Shown here in pieces: positions 17,319 to 25,438 of a DNA stretch of 64,000 nt (the first letter of the stretch is position 1; each line of letters opens with the position of its first letter). Both the position numbers and the translations under genes were made by a program. This DNA comes from JBMOKU01 sp049324315 (lineage in GTDB: Bacteria > Bacillota > Clostridia > Peptostreptococcales > Thermotaleaceae), in contig JBMOKU010000043.1 of the NCBI GenBank assembly GCA_049324315.1, positions 1-64,000 of the forward strand. The letters run 5' to 3'. The notes under the pieces are model-generated. The model worked only from the letters and a program-made list of their open reading frames with translations, was not told the origin of the DNA and searched no databases.

Positions 17319-17418
17319 AGCGGAGTCATGGGGACGGTTCGTCTGGCACATATGTTTTTTATGTGCCTGAGGAACTGTCCCCATGGCGTAGCGGATGTAA
17401 CATATTTATTACAACTTA
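17319..17418. repeat. Dispersed 100-bp hairpin repeat, copy 1
   Basis: It is identical to 30872-30971 except for two bases. It forms a nested hairpin: GGGGAC/GTCCCC and GTTC/GAAC outside, GGCACATA/TGTGCC inside. GGGGACGGTTC palindromes of this kind are known as REP elements moved by REP-associated transposases. The rest of the 300-bp gap to 17536 holds a TATAAT at 17491 and no other clear signal. Confidence 0.85.
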
Positions 17419-17535
17419 TTATAGATGAAATTTATAACCAACAAAGAACGAATAGATAAATTCTATAGGATGAAGAAAAGAAATATCGCTATAATAAGTT
17501 TATAGAGGTCATTAAAAATGGAGGGAGAAGTGGAA

Positions 17536-18123
17536 ATGAACCGACAAGTGGATGCTAGAGGATTGGCATGTCCAAAGCCTGTTATAGAAACGAAAAAATT
17601 GCTTGAAAGTATAAGTGAAGGAAGTATTACCACCATCGTTGACAATGAAATAGCGAAGGAAAATGTAACAAAGCTGGCAAAGAGTATGAACTATGATACA
17701 GATGTGAACGAAATAGAAGGAAACTATTATATCAATATTTTTAAAGGTCAGCTTAATGAAAAGATAGAGCCGCAAGGTATATTGAAGAAGGATATGGTAT
17801 TTCTGATAGGAAAGGATACTTTGGGGGATGGATCCCAAGAATTGGGGAAAATATTAATCAAAGGGTTTATTTACACCTTAACGGAAAGCAAGCCTTATCC
17901 AAAGGCACTATTATTTGTAAATAGCGGCGTAAAGCTGACGACAGAAGGATCAGAAGTTATTGCATACCTGAAGCAGTTGGAAAGTCAAGGGGTTGAAATT
18001 CTTTCCTGTGGTACGTGCCTGGATTACTACCAGATTAAGAACAAGCTCTTGGTAGGAGGCGTAACGAATATGTATACCATTGTGGAAAAAGTAAATGGTG
18101 CAAAAAATACCGTAACATTATAA
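17536..18123 (+). CDS. yedF: YedF-type selenium metabolism protein (TusA domain plus DsrE-like domain)
   Basis: The 195-aa protein has an N-terminal TusA/SirA-like domain (about 1-75). It carries the sulfurtransferase-family motif DARGLACPKPVIETKK with its cysteine. The C-terminal DsrE-like domain (about 85-195) has the LSCGTCLDYY Cys pair. This fusion defines YedF, which is linked to selenium handling in selenocysteine-using bacteria and is paired with DUF3343, as here. The ATG at 17536 follows GGAGGGAG; in-frame ATG and GTG codons further up overlap that site. Exact chemistry is unproven. Confidence 0.88.
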   Translation: MNRQVDARGLACPKPVIETKKLLESISEGSITTIVDNEIAKENVTKLAKSMNYDTDVNEIEGNYYINIFKGQLNEKIEPQGILKKDMVFLIGKDTLGDGSQELGKILIKGFIYTLTESKPYPKALLFVNSGVKLTTEGSEVIAYLKQLESQGVEILSCGTCLDYYQIKNKLLVGGVTNMYTIVEKVNGAKNTVTL

Positions 18124-18145
18124 TACAATACAAAGGAAGAAAACC

Positions 18146-18406
18146 ATGTTGAATAATGAATTCTATGTCATCGTTTTTGATTCTACGCATCACGCTATAC
18201 AAACAGAGCAAAGATTAAGGGGAAATTTCAAGATTGAAACGATACCTACACCAAGAGAAATTACGGCCAGCTGTGGATTATCCATTAAGTTCTCGGAGAC
18301 TTCTCTTCAAGGGATTTTAAATATCCTAAAAGAGGAAGAAAAGAGATATAAGGTTTATAAAATAGAGAGAACAGGTACCCATAGGAATGTCAGTCAGATT
18401 TGTTAG
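18146..18406 (+). CDS. DUF3343 small protein (putative Se/S carrier-like)
   Basis: The 86-aa protein has the DUF3343 layout: YVIVFDSTHHAIQTEQRL, then PTPREITASCGLSIKF with the conserved cysteine, then a short helical end. Members are small and usually adjacent to YedF or cysteine desulfurases, and are suggested to carry sulfur or selenium. It starts 22 bp after yedF and the MscS gene follows after 13 bp, so all three probably form one operon. Confidence 0.85.
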   Translation: MLNNEFYVIVFDSTHHAIQTEQRLRGNFKIETIPTPREITASCGLSIKFSETSLQGILNILKEEEKRYKVYKIERTGTHRNVSQIC

Positions 18407-18419
18407 TGGGGGGATTCTA

Positions 18420-19304
18420 GTGGAAGTTAAAGAGACGTATACCATCATATCAGGCAAACTGAATGAAATCTTTCAGATTTATTTAGATCCGGCGAACCTA
18501 GAAAAATATATGGGTGCTGCAATTAAAATCATTCTACTTTTCATTGGTGCCAGAATTGCCGTTCGGGTAGTCAATGCTGTTACTGAAAAGTTTTTTAACA
18601 ATCGTGAGAAATTAAAGATATCAGGAGATGAAAAAAAGTATAATACGCTAAAAGGTCTGGTCAAAAGTATCAGCAAATATGCAATTTACTTTATCGCATT
18701 CACACCGATACTGGAAACTTTGGGTATCAATATATCGTCGCTTATTGCTGCAGCCGGCATTGGTGGTCTAGCCATCGGTTTTGGAGCGCAAAATCTCGTT
18801 CGTGATGTAATTACCGGATTTTTCATCATACTGGAAAATCAATTTCATGTGGGAGATTATATTGAAACCGGCGGTAAATCAGGAATCGTGGAAGAAATGG
18901 CGCTGCGAGTTACAAAGCTCCGAGATTTTAATGGAGATTTACATATTATTCCCAACGGCTCTATTGACAAGGTCACCAATCGCTGCTGCGGCAGTATGAG
19001 GGCGTGGGTAGATGTCAGTATTGCCTATGAAGAAAATATTGATCATGCCATCGATGTATTAACCCGCTTGTGTGAGGAAATACGAGAGGAAAACGATAAA
19101 ATCGTGGAAGGCCCAACCGTTCTAGGGGTGACAAAACTAGGAGAATCTGATATTGTTATATCTATAAGTGCAAAGACCATTCCCATGGAGCAGTGGGCTG
19201 TTGAAAGAGAGCTAAGAAAGAGAATCAAAGAGAGATTAGATGAAAAGGGTATTGAAATACCATACCCACGAAGAGTTGTAATCCAATCAACAGAAAGAAG
19301 ATAA
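18420..19304 (+). CDS. MscS-family small-conductance mechanosensitive channel
   Basis: The 295-aa membrane protein has three predicted transmembrane helices. The pore-lining third carries the Gly/Ala-rich LIAAAGIGGLAIGFGAQNLVRD. The beta domain (VGDYIETGGKSGIVEEMALR) and the C-terminal alpha/beta domain follow. It should open on membrane tension and release solutes on osmotic downshift. GTG 18420 is preferred because GGGGGGA lies six bases upstream and it avoids the overlap that the ATG at 18387 would create with the upstream gene. An 8-bp terminator stem follows. Confidence 0.92.
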   Translation: MEVKETYTIISGKLNEIFQIYLDPANLEKYMGAAIKIILLFIGARIAVRVVNAVTEKFFNNREKLKISGDEKKYNTLKGLVKSISKYAIYFIAFTPILETLGINISSLIAAAGIGGLAIGFGAQNLVRDVITGFFIILENQFHVGDYIETGGKSGIVEEMALRVTKLRDFNGDLHIIPNGSIDKVTNRCCGSMRAWVDVSIAYEENIDHAIDVLTRLCEEIREENDKIVEGPTVLGVTKLGESDIVISISAKTIPMEQWAVERELRKRIKERLDEKGIEIPYPRRVVIQSTERR

Positions 19305-19309
19305 CAGCA

Positions 19310-19336
19310 CCCGAGACTCCTGTCTCGGGTTATTTC
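19310..19336 (+). terminator. Terminator after the MscS gene
   Basis: CCCGAGAC, a 4-nt loop and GTCTCGGG form an 8-bp GC-rich stem followed by TTATTTC. Confidence 0.75.
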
Positions 19337-19357
19337 ATAGAGTTGGGAGGGAAGAAG

Positions 19358-19552
19358 ATGCCAATGGATTTAAAACTGGGAGACGTGGTAGAAGTAAAAA
19401 AACCTCATCCATGCGGAAATAATAAGTTTGAGATTGTTAGGACAGGTATGGATTTCCGAATGCGTTGTCTGGGTTGTGATAAGGAAGTCTGGATCCCAAG
19501 AGCTAAGCTGGAAAAGAGAATAAGAAAAATCACAGAAAGAAAAGAAGAATAA
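19358..19552 (+). CDS. DUF951 family small zinc-ribbon-like protein
   Basis: The 64-aa protein has the DUF951 pattern: LGDVVEVKKPHPCG, then RTGMDFRMRCLGCDKEVWIPRAKLE. The three cysteines (PCG, CLGC) and one histidine suggest metal binding. The family is widespread in Firmicutes, often just upstream of the rpsF cluster as here; function unknown. ATG 19358 follows GGGAGGG by six bases. Confidence 0.88.
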   Translation: MPMDLKLGDVVEVKKPHPCGNNKFEIVRTGMDFRMRCLGCDKEVWIPRAKLEKRIRKITERKEE

Positions 19553-19710
19553 AAATAATGAAAAAATTTCGAAAAGTCTTACAAATTTTGTGGAATGTAT
19601 ACACAAAAATTTGAAAAAAATTGTGACTACCTGAGGAATACATGATATAATAATAAGTAACTAGGCAAACCTTTTCCTAATATTACATTTTTATGGAGGT
19701 GCTTTTACAA

Positions 19711-20898
19711 ATGGCGATAAAATTTGCGAAGCGTATGGACGGAATCAAAGCTTCAGAGATTCGGGAGTTGTTAAAGCTTACAACAAGACCGGAGATTATT
19801 TCCTTTGCGGGAGGCTTACCGGCTCCTGAATTATTTCCCGTAGAAGAGATGAAGAAAATTACCTTAAAAGTACTGGAGGAAGGCGGAGAGCAAGCCCTTC
19901 AATACAGTACAACGGAAGGATACACGCCTTTAAGAGAAAAGATTGCCAAGAGAATGGAAATATGCGGAATACAAGCAGCGGCTGACGATATATTAATTAC
20001 CAGCGGCTCACAACAGGGATTGGACTTTAGTGGAAAAATCTTTTTAAACCCGGATGACGTTGTGGTGTGTGAGAGTCCAAGCTATCTTGGAGCCATTAAT
20101 GCATTTAAAGCCTATGAATGTAAATTTGTTGAAGTTCCTACAGATGATAAGGGGATGATCATGGAGGAACTGGAAAAAGTATTAGCCAATACACCAAATA
20201 TCAAAATGATTTATGTTATTCCTGATTTCCAAAATCCAACAGGGAGAACATGGACGGTTGATAGACGTAAAAGATTATTAGAACTAGCAACACAATATGA
20301 TCTTCCTATTATTGAAGATAATCCATACGGAGAATTAAGATTTGAAGGAGAAATTCCACCATCTATCAAATCCTTCGATACCGATGGAAGAGTTATTTTC
20401 CTAGGAACTTTCTCGAAGACTTTCTGTCCAGGGTTAAGGCTTGGATGGGTATGTGCTTCTCCAGAGATTTTGAATAAATACATCCTAGTTAAACAAGGTG
20501 CAGACCTACAAAGCAGTACCATTTCCCAAAGAGAATTGAGCACATTCCTAGATACGTTCAACTTGGATGAGCATGTTGCAAAGATTAAGGACGTATACAG
20601 GCATCGTCGTAATTTAATGTTAAGTACAATGAAGGAATATTTCCCACCTGAGGTAAAATATACTTATCCAGAGGGTGGATTGTTCACATGGGTCGTACTT
20701 CCTGAGTATATCAATACAAGAGAGTTGATGGTAAAAGCCCTTGAAAAAAATGTTGCTTTTGTTCCAGGCGGATCTTTCTTCCCTAATGGAGGAAATGAAA
20801 ATACCTTCCGATTAAATTACTCAAATATGCCGGAAGAGAAGATTGTTGAAGGTATTAAGAGACTGGGAGAAGTAATTAACGGGGAAATTAGAAGATAG
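19711..20898 (+). CDS. PLP-dependent aminotransferase, class I/II (LysN/MocR-type domain)
   Basis: The 395-aa fold-type I enzyme has ISFAGGLPAPELFP at the N-terminus, YSTTEGYTPLRE, the FQNPTG motif (PDFQNPTGRTW), and the PLP-binding lysine in GTFSKTFCPGLRLGW. The late arginine for the substrate carboxylate is in FRLNYSN. Closest described relatives are 2-aminoadipate or aromatic aminotransferases; the amino acid used here cannot be decided. ATG 19711 lies nine bases after GGAGGTG. A TATAAT at about 19647 marks its promoter. A terminator stem follows, so it is transcribed alone. Confidence 0.92.
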   Translation: MAIKFAKRMDGIKASEIRELLKLTTRPEIISFAGGLPAPELFPVEEMKKITLKVLEEGGEQALQYSTTEGYTPLREKIAKRMEICGIQAAADDILITSGSQQGLDFSGKIFLNPDDVVVCESPSYLGAINAFKAYECKFVEVPTDDKGMIMEELEKVLANTPNIKMIYVIPDFQNPTGRTWTVDRRKRLLELATQYDLPIIEDNPYGELRFEGEIPPSIKSFDTDGRVIFLGTFSKTFCPGLRLGWVCASPEILNKYILVKQGADLQSSTISQRELSTFLDTFNLDEHVAKIKDVYRHRRNLMLSTMKEYFPPEVKYTYPEGGLFTWVVLPEYINTRELMVKALEKNVAFVPGGSFFPNGGNENTFRLNYSNMPEEKIVEGIKRLGEVINGEIRR

Positions 20899-20911
20899 AA
20901 AATATGTATCC

Positions 20912-20958
20912 ATGCCGTATCTGAGAATAGGTACGGCATTTCTCATATTTTTTTCTTG
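20912..20958 (+). terminator. Terminator after the aminotransferase gene
   Basis: ATGCCGTA and TACGGCAT form an 8-bp stem with a 12-nt loop; a T-run follows about 10 bases later. Confidence 0.65.
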
Positions 20959-20984
20959 CATAATTTTGTTGAAGCTGGTATAAT
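20956..20984 (+). promoter_or_regulatory. rpsF operon promoter
   Basis: TTGCAT, a 17-bp spacer and a perfect TATAAT, about 75 bp before rpsF. Confidence 0.75.
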
Positions 20985-21002
20985 ACTACAATGTGAGATT
21001 AT

Positions 21003-21040
21003 GCTCTCTGTCCTGTGTCAGAGCAGGACCGAATTAGTCC
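21003..21040 (+). promoter_or_regulatory. Candidate S6:S18-binding rpsF leader
   Basis: GCTCT/AGAGC pairing is followed by a GGAC-CGAATTA-GTCC hairpin that contains the CCGAA text known from bacterial rpsF leader motifs, where the S6:S18 pair represses its own operon. I judged the match by eye only. Confidence 0.5.
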
Positions 21041-21058
21041 ATAGGGAGGTGGAAAAAC

Positions 21059-21349
21059 ATGAGAAAATATGAAACGATGTTCATATTAAAAGCAAACCTT
21101 GAAGAAGAGAAGAGAAACGAAGTAATCAACAAGTTCAAATCTATCATCGAAACAGATGGTGCAGTTGAAAAGGTTGATGAATGGGGTAACAGAAAGTTAG
21201 CTTATGAAATCAATAAGATGACAGATGGTTACTATGTGCTGATCAACTTCACGGCGGGCGCTGATCTACCAAAAGAGTTAGACAGAAATTTCAGAATTTC
21301 TGATGACGTGATCAGACATCTAATTGTAAATCTTGATGATGTAAAATAA
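21059..21349 (+). CDS. rpsF: 30S ribosomal protein S6
   Basis: The 96-aa protein opens MRKYETMFILKANLEEEKRN and has the DEWGNRKLAYEINKMTDGYY core that binds S18 on the 30S platform. AGGGAGGTGG precedes the ATG. First gene of the rpsF-ssb-rpsR operon, probably autoregulated through the leader hairpin. Confidence 0.98.
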   Translation: MRKYETMFILKANLEEEKRNEVINKFKSIIETDGAVEKVDEWGNRKLAYEINKMTDGYYVLINFTAGADLPKELDRNFRISDDVIRHLIVNLDDVK

Positions 21350-21373
21350 TCGAAAGCTTAAGGTGGTGTTTTG

Positions 21374-21775
21374 ATGAATCAAGTGATACTTATCGGCAGG
21401 TTAGCGAGAGACCCAGAGCTCCGTTTTACCGCAGGAAGCGGAAAAGCAGTAGCCACCTTTTCAATAGCTGTAGACAGACCTTTTTCCAAAGAAAAAGAAG
21501 CAGATTTTTTTAGAGTAGTTGTATGGGGCAAACAAGGTGAACACTGTGCCAACTATTTGTCAAAAGGACGGCTTGTTGCGATCCAAGGAAGACTACAAAA
21601 CAACAATTACGAAACGCAAAGCGGTGAAAAGAGATATTCAACGGAAGTTGTAGCTGATCAAGTACAATTTCTTGATTGGGGTAATAAAAACGAAAGCCGC
21701 GGATTTGGTGGCCCATCTGATATAGATACAGACGGATTCCAAGCGATTGAGGAAGACGACGATATTCCATTCTAG
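21374..21775 (+). CDS. ssb: Single-stranded DNA-binding protein
   Basis: The 133-aa protein has the OB fold (MNQVILIGRLARDPELRFT, VVWGKQGEHCANYLSKGRLV, VQGRL-type strand) and the acidic tail ending DDDIPF, which recruits partner proteins. The linker is short. ATG 21374 is preferred over the TTG one codon up because AAGGTGG then has a seven-base spacing. It sits between rpsF and rpsR, the usual Firmicute order. Confidence 0.97.
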   Translation: MNQVILIGRLARDPELRFTAGSGKAVATFSIAVDRPFSKEKEADFFRVVVWGKQGEHCANYLSKGRLVAIQGRLQNNNYETQSGEKRYSTEVVADQVQFLDWGNKNESRGFGGPSDIDTDGFQAIEEDDDIPF

Positions 21776-21795
21776 GATAAGGAGGGAAAACGAAA

Positions 21796-22023
21796 ATGAT
21801 GAAGAAAAGACGTAGCCGTAAAAAAAGAGTATGTAATTTCTGCGTAGATAAAGCAAATTATATAGATTATAAAGATATCAGAAAACTTGGCAAGTATGTT
21901 ACTGAAAGAGGCAAAATTCTTCCAAGAAGAATCTCCGGTACTTGTGCGACACACCAGAGAGCCTTAACATCTGCAATCAAGAGAGCAAGAATCATTGCAT
22001 TATTACCATATACAACAGACTAA
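21796..22023 (+). CDS. rpsR: 30S ribosomal protein S18
   Basis: The 75-aa basic protein contains KKRVCNFCVDKANYIDYKD and the conserved LPRRISGTCATHQR, which contacts 16S rRNA and S6. The CNFC...C cysteines are of the zinc-binding (C+) type. AGGAGGG precedes the ATG pair. Last gene of the rpsF operon, followed by a terminator nine bases after its stop. Confidence 0.98.
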   Translation: MMKKRRSRKKRVCNFCVDKANYIDYKDIRKLGKYVTERGKILPRRISGTCATHQRALTSAIKRARIIALLPYTTD

Positions 22024-22032
22024 TGAAAATGG

Positions 22033-22059
22033 GAGAAGTGAGAAATCACTTCTCTTTTT
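22033..22059 (+). terminator. rpsR operon terminator
   Basis: GAGAAGTG, a 6-nt loop, CACTTCTC and five T residues. Confidence 0.85.
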
Positions 22060-22091
22060 ATCTAAAACAGGTGATGGCGAGGGAAAAGAAG

Positions 22092-22904
22092 ATGATATTC
22101 TTTATTTTTTGCACCCTGTCGGTAATAGGGTATATTGGTTATCAAGTAAATGTGGTTAAGTTGACACATGTTTCATTTGAAACATCAAAACTACAGAAAG
22201 GAAAAGCACTAAAAATCATTCAAATATCAGATGTTCATGGTAAAAAGCTTACAAAGGGTATGGAAAACCGTCTTATGCAAGGTTTAGCCAAGGAAATCCC
22301 TGATATGATTGTCCTTACAGGAGATCTGATTGATAAGGGAACAAAAGATTTTGAGCATATCTATTCACTGGTAGAAAGATTGAAGGGGATTACACCCTAC
22401 ATCTATTATATTCAGGGGAACCATGAATGGAGAAATCCCGGACGGAGAACCTTCATCAAAGGATTGGTGGATAGAAAGGTACGGGTATTACATAACGAGA
22501 ATACGGTTTTTATGAAAGGTGATCTGGCTGTAAATATCTGTGGCGTTGAGGATTACCATACAAGGCATCATGATGTGAAAAGGACCGTTAAAGGGGTCAA
22601 TAAAAAAAGGTATACCATACTGTTATCCCATTCGCCCAAGATCACCAGACAAAAAGAACCCATTGAAGCGGATTTGATCCTAGCGGGTCATACCCATGGG
22701 GGACAGATACGTCTTCCCTTCATAGGTGCCATTGTTTCATCGGGAGATGGCTTTTTCCCTAAATACAGTAAGGGTGTATATCAACTAAGTAAAGGAAGAA
22801 CGTTATACATAGACAGCGGACTGGGAACCAGGCTGATTCCTATCAGGACATTTAATCAGAGCCAGGTTAGTGTATTGACGATACGGGGAGTCGTTCGAAT
22901 ATAG
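22092..22904 (+). CDS. Membrane-anchored metallophosphoesterase (YkuE/YaeI type)
   Basis: The 270-aa protein has one N-terminal membrane anchor (IFFIFCTLSVIGYIGYQ). The calcineurin-like phosphoesterase motifs are in order: IIQISDVHG, VLTGDLIDKG, IQGNHEWR, LLSHSP and LAGHTHGGQI. YaeI/YkuE relatives act on lipid or wall-associated phosphoesters at the membrane. I choose ATG 22092 after GAGGG because earlier starts would lie within rpsR or its terminator. Its 3' end overlaps the convergent TraX-family gene by 38 bp. Confidence 0.88.
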   Translation: MIFFIFCTLSVIGYIGYQVNVVKLTHVSFETSKLQKGKALKIIQISDVHGKKLTKGMENRLMQGLAKEIPDMIVLTGDLIDKGTKDFEHIYSLVERLKGITPYIYYIQGNHEWRNPGRRTFIKGLVDRKVRVLHNENTVFMKGDLAVNICGVEDYHTRHHDVKRTVKGVNKKRYTILLSHSPKITRQKEPIEADLILAGHTHGGQIRLPFIGAIVSSGDGFFPKYSKGVYQLSKGRTLYIDSGLGTRLIPIRTFNQSQVSVLTIRGVVRI

Positions 22905-23787
22905 CTATGATGATAATAATGGATATATGGGTCGGATAAAATAGATAACCAATATATTTGTTCAGCTTGATTTTGGTTTCGTATTGTTCTAAAAAATAGA
23001 TAGGGACCAGAGAAAGAATGCTCCGGGTTTGGAAGAAATAGCCCTCAAGCTGTATCAGTCCGTTTTTATAGGTAGTGATATTGCCCCATACAATATCAAA
23101 GCTTGCTAGGCATGACCATAAGCTTTCCGATGTTCCCAGCCAACTAACGGAGTTGATGGCAAGGGTTTTAGCACCTGTAAAATAGGTATAAAATAATGAT
23201 AACAGTACATAACACAACACCATTGGAATCTTTTTATCTCGGCAGATGTAGAAGAATAGGACCAATAATAGTCCATACATTCCATAACTAAAGCGGAATT
23301 TAGGATATGCAATCTCTAATATCTCCGGTAAAATGGCCATCCCGCAAACGCCTAAAAGCAGTGCCGTACCGGTGAACATATGTCGATAATCTTTTTTTTC
23401 TTGATAATCATGGAACTGGGCCATTCCCATATCATAGACGTATATGATACCCAGTGAAAATAAAAGCAAGAACATGATATTTAAATGGAGTGGGTCAAAC
23501 TTCAAATCAGGAGAAAAAAATGAATAGGGTATTTGAGAAAGTAATGCAAAATGGAAAAGTCTTCTTGCATAATTCTTCAGGTTTGACGTTTTAGTATAGC
23601 CAGTAGCGACTTGGTAGGCGAAGATAGGAAAGGCCAATCTACCTATGGTTCGAAATATACGATATTGCGGGAAAAATATATATCCGATATGGTCAATAAG
23701 CATTGTAAACATGGCAAATAGCTTCAGCATATCATTTCTATAACTGGCGGCTGCAGAATTGCTTCCTTCCATGGTGGTATGATCCAC
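22867..23787 (-). CDS. TraX-family integral membrane protein
   Basis: The 307-aa protein has about eight to nine membrane helices and the TraX opening: RNDMLKLFAMFTMLIDHIGYIFFPQ, quoted here in part, then IGRLAFPIFAYQVATGY. TraX of the F plasmid acetylates pilin; chromosomal Firmicute members have unknown, probably acyl-transfer, roles. GTG 23787 lies six bases after AAGAGGTG. It overlaps the end of the phosphoesterase gene tail to tail by 38 bp, and no intrinsic terminator is visible between them. Confidence 0.85.
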   Translation of the reverse strand: MDHTTMEGSNSAAASYRNDMLKLFAMFTMLIDHIGYIFFPQYRIFRTIGRLAFPIFAYQVATGYTKTSNLKNYARRLFHFALLSQIPYSFFSPDLKFDPLHLNIMFLLLFSLGIIYVYDMGMAQFHDYQEKKDYRHMFTGTALLLGVCGMAILPEILEIAYPKFRFSYGMYGLLLVLFFYICRDKKIPMVLCYVLLSLFYTYFTGAKTLAINSVSWLGTSESLWSCLASFDIVWGNITTYKNGLIQLEGYFFQTRSILSLVPIYFLEQYETKIKLNKYIGYLFYPTHISIIIIIAIFERLPVSSIH

Positions 23788-23909
23788 GATCGTCACCTCT
23801 TACCTATAAAAATGTATTAAAAATATATTCTATAAACACAAATAAAATCCTGTTATCAAACGGTTCCATCTAAAGATATATGCTCATAAAATAAAATCTA
23901 TTTTCACTC

Positions 23910-23985
23910 GTAGGGGTGGACGACTCTGTCCACCCGTTTAGCTGTCTAAAATATTTTACGGGACGACAGGGTCGTCGTCCCCTAC
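23910..23985. repeat. MITE-like pair of GTAGGGG hairpins in inverted orientation
   Basis: Terminal GTAGGGG (23910) and CCCCTAC (23979-23985) bracket two 8-bp hairpins, GGGTGGAC/GTCCACCC and GGGACGAC/GTCGTCCC. The 350-bp gap between TraX and the leader peptide holds this, AT-rich sequence and the promoter at 24062. Confidence 0.7.
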
Positions 23986-24061
23986 ATATCTATTTACCTG
24001 TAGAAGCGCGTATCTATATATTGTTAAGCATACTATTTCTAAATATTCATAGAGAGAACTA

Positions 24062-24090
24062 TTGAAAAATATGGAAATTATGTGTAAAAT
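24062..24090 (+). promoter_or_regulatory. Promoter of the leader peptide / ECF transporter gene
   Basis: TTGAAA, a 17-bp spacer and TAAAAT. Confidence 0.7.
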
Positions 24091-24137
24091 AGAAGTAGGA
24101 TCTGACTTGAGGATATGATTCTCAGGAAGGAGTAAAA

Positions 24138-24191
24138 ATGATTCCGATTGCAAGGTGTTTCTGCGCAAAAGGTAAGAAAGCTATCCTATGA
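24138..24191 (+). CDS. Leader peptide (17 aa) of a transcription attenuator
   Basis: MIPIARCFCAKGKKAIL is read from an ATG placed five bases after a perfect AAGGAG, directly downstream of a good promoter. An intrinsic terminator begins 11 bases after its stop. The end of its coding sequence (24171-24180) can pair with the left arm of that terminator (24203-24212). Ribosome stalling near the Arg-Cys-Phe-Cys codons would therefore favour readthrough. The stalling signal is not known. Confidence 0.6.
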   Translation: MIPIARCFCAKGKKAIL

Positions 24192-24201
24192 CAGATCTAT
24201 G

Positions 24202-24235
24202 ACTTTCCTTACTTTTTGGAAAGTTTTTTGTTTTT
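24202..24235 (+). terminator. Attenuator terminator before the ECF transporter gene
   Basis: ACTTTCC (24202-24208) pairs with GGAAAGT (24218-24224), and a six-T run overlaps the right arm. The left arm also pairs with the leader-peptide coding end. Confidence 0.75.
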
Positions 24236-24301
24236 AGAAGTGATGTATCACGGCTTCGGAATCAAAGGAAATAATAAACATCATGGAAAGGAGCAGTGAA
24301 T

Positions 24302-24817
24302 ATGAGTCAAAAAACGAAAAGAATAACAAGGACGGGCATATTATTGGCCTTAGCACTGGCAGTCCAATTTTTAAAAATGCCCCAGTTTATTACAGGGTCA
24401 GCAGTTAACGCTATTTTAGTGATTGCTGCGGCAGCAGTGGGAATGGTGGAAGGTATTATCATCGGTTCTATTACACCTATTGTAGCCATCATGGTAGGTA
24501 TTATCAAACCTCCAATGGCACCTGTTATCCCCTTTATTATTGCAGGCAATATTTCCCTGGTTGTTATCTTTCATATGCTGCAAAAAAAGAACCAATATGC
24601 TGCTGTGGGTGGGGCAGCTGTTGTAAAGTTTTTGGTATTATATGGGGCTGTCAAGCTGGTTTTGGTCAATATGCTGCCAGGGCCCGTGTTTGAAAAGGTG
24701 GCGGTGGCCTTTGGCGTGACCCAGTTTTTCACGGCTGTGGTGGGTGGAATTGTGGCCCTGTTGATTGTACCTTTTTTAAAGAATTATCTGGATCGGCAGC
24801 AAAATGCCAACATGTAG
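24302..24817 (+). CDS. ECF transporter S-component (substrate-binding membrane protein)
   Basis: The 171-aa protein has six hydrophobic helices and the S-component N-terminal pattern TGILLALALAVQFLKMPQF. The first helix carries alanines that contact the shared T subunit. S-components capture vitamins, metals or small molecules and work with a common energizing module (EcfA, EcfA', EcfT) that is not encoded here, so it belongs to the group with a solitary S-component. The substrate cannot be named. ATG 24302 lies seven bases after AAAGGAGC. It is governed by the leader-peptide attenuator. Confidence 0.85.
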   Translation: MSQKTKRITRTGILLALALAVQFLKMPQFITGSAVNAILVIAAAAVGMVEGIIIGSITPIVAIMVGIIKPPMAPVIPFIIAGNISLVVIFHMLQKKNQYAAVGGAAVVKFLVLYGAVKLVLVNMLPGPVFEKVAVAFGVTQFFTAVVGGIVALLIVPFLKNYLDRQQNANM

Positions 24818-24843
24818 GGAGATGACTTCATCTCCCTTTTTTT
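24817..24843 (+). terminator. Terminator of the ECF S-component gene
   Basis: GGGAGATG, a 4-nt loop, CATCTCCC and seven T residues; the stem starts at the stop codon. Confidence 0.9.
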
Positions 24844-25098
24844 ATCTATATCGGGACTATGTAAATAACACTAAATATATTACAGCCAGTTACAAAGTAG
24901 CGGAAGTACCATTCTATTATTTTAAACAAGACCTGAAAGATTTGACCACTATCCTAGCAGCCATTAGCCAGTAACTCGCAGTCAACCGTAGAGGTTTGAC
25001 CTTTAAGCATATAAAAAGAGGAAACGGATATTTGTTGCAGAATATATACAAGATATGTTTATCTGCTATAATGGTAGAGGGAGGAGGAGCGATTAACC

Positions 25099-25425
25099 AT
25101 GGCTGGAGGAGATCATAATATAGATGTTACAAAAAATGTAAAAACCATTGAATGGATGAAAAGTGAGCTGTTGAATTCTGTTGCCGGGCTTTTCGAACTG
25201 CTGATGAAAGGGGTAAAAGGCTCACAGGATGCTTTGGTGGATTTGCTGGCAAATATTATCCTCGTCACCTACATTCTTGGGAAAAGATTGGGCGTTAATT
25301 TTTACACTGTTGATATGAGAATTGAGGATAAGATTAAATTAGGGATTTTAGAACATCATAAAGTAGAAGACTGGTATGGAGACTTGTCCAGTCTTAAACA
25401 ATACATGAATAGAAACAGGAGCTAG
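25099..25425 (+). CDS. MazG-like family protein
   Basis: The 108-aa helical protein contains IEWMKSELLNSVAGLFELLMKG and VDLLANIILVTYILGKRLGV, both in the style of MazG-like nucleotide pyrophosphohydrolases. The full acidic metal-binding set (ExxE...ExxD) is weak, so activity is doubtful. Clostridial members stand upstream of yybS-gdpP as here. GAGGGAGGAGCG precedes the ATG and an extended -10 (TGCTATAAT, about 25063) marks a likely promoter. Confidence 0.7.
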   Translation: MAGGDHNIDVTKNVKTIEWMKSELLNSVAGLFELLMKGVKGSQDALVDLLANIILVTYILGKRLGVNFYTVDMRIEDKIKLGILEHHKVEDWYGDLSSLKQYMNRNRS

Positions 25426-25438
25426 GAGTGAGTAGAGC

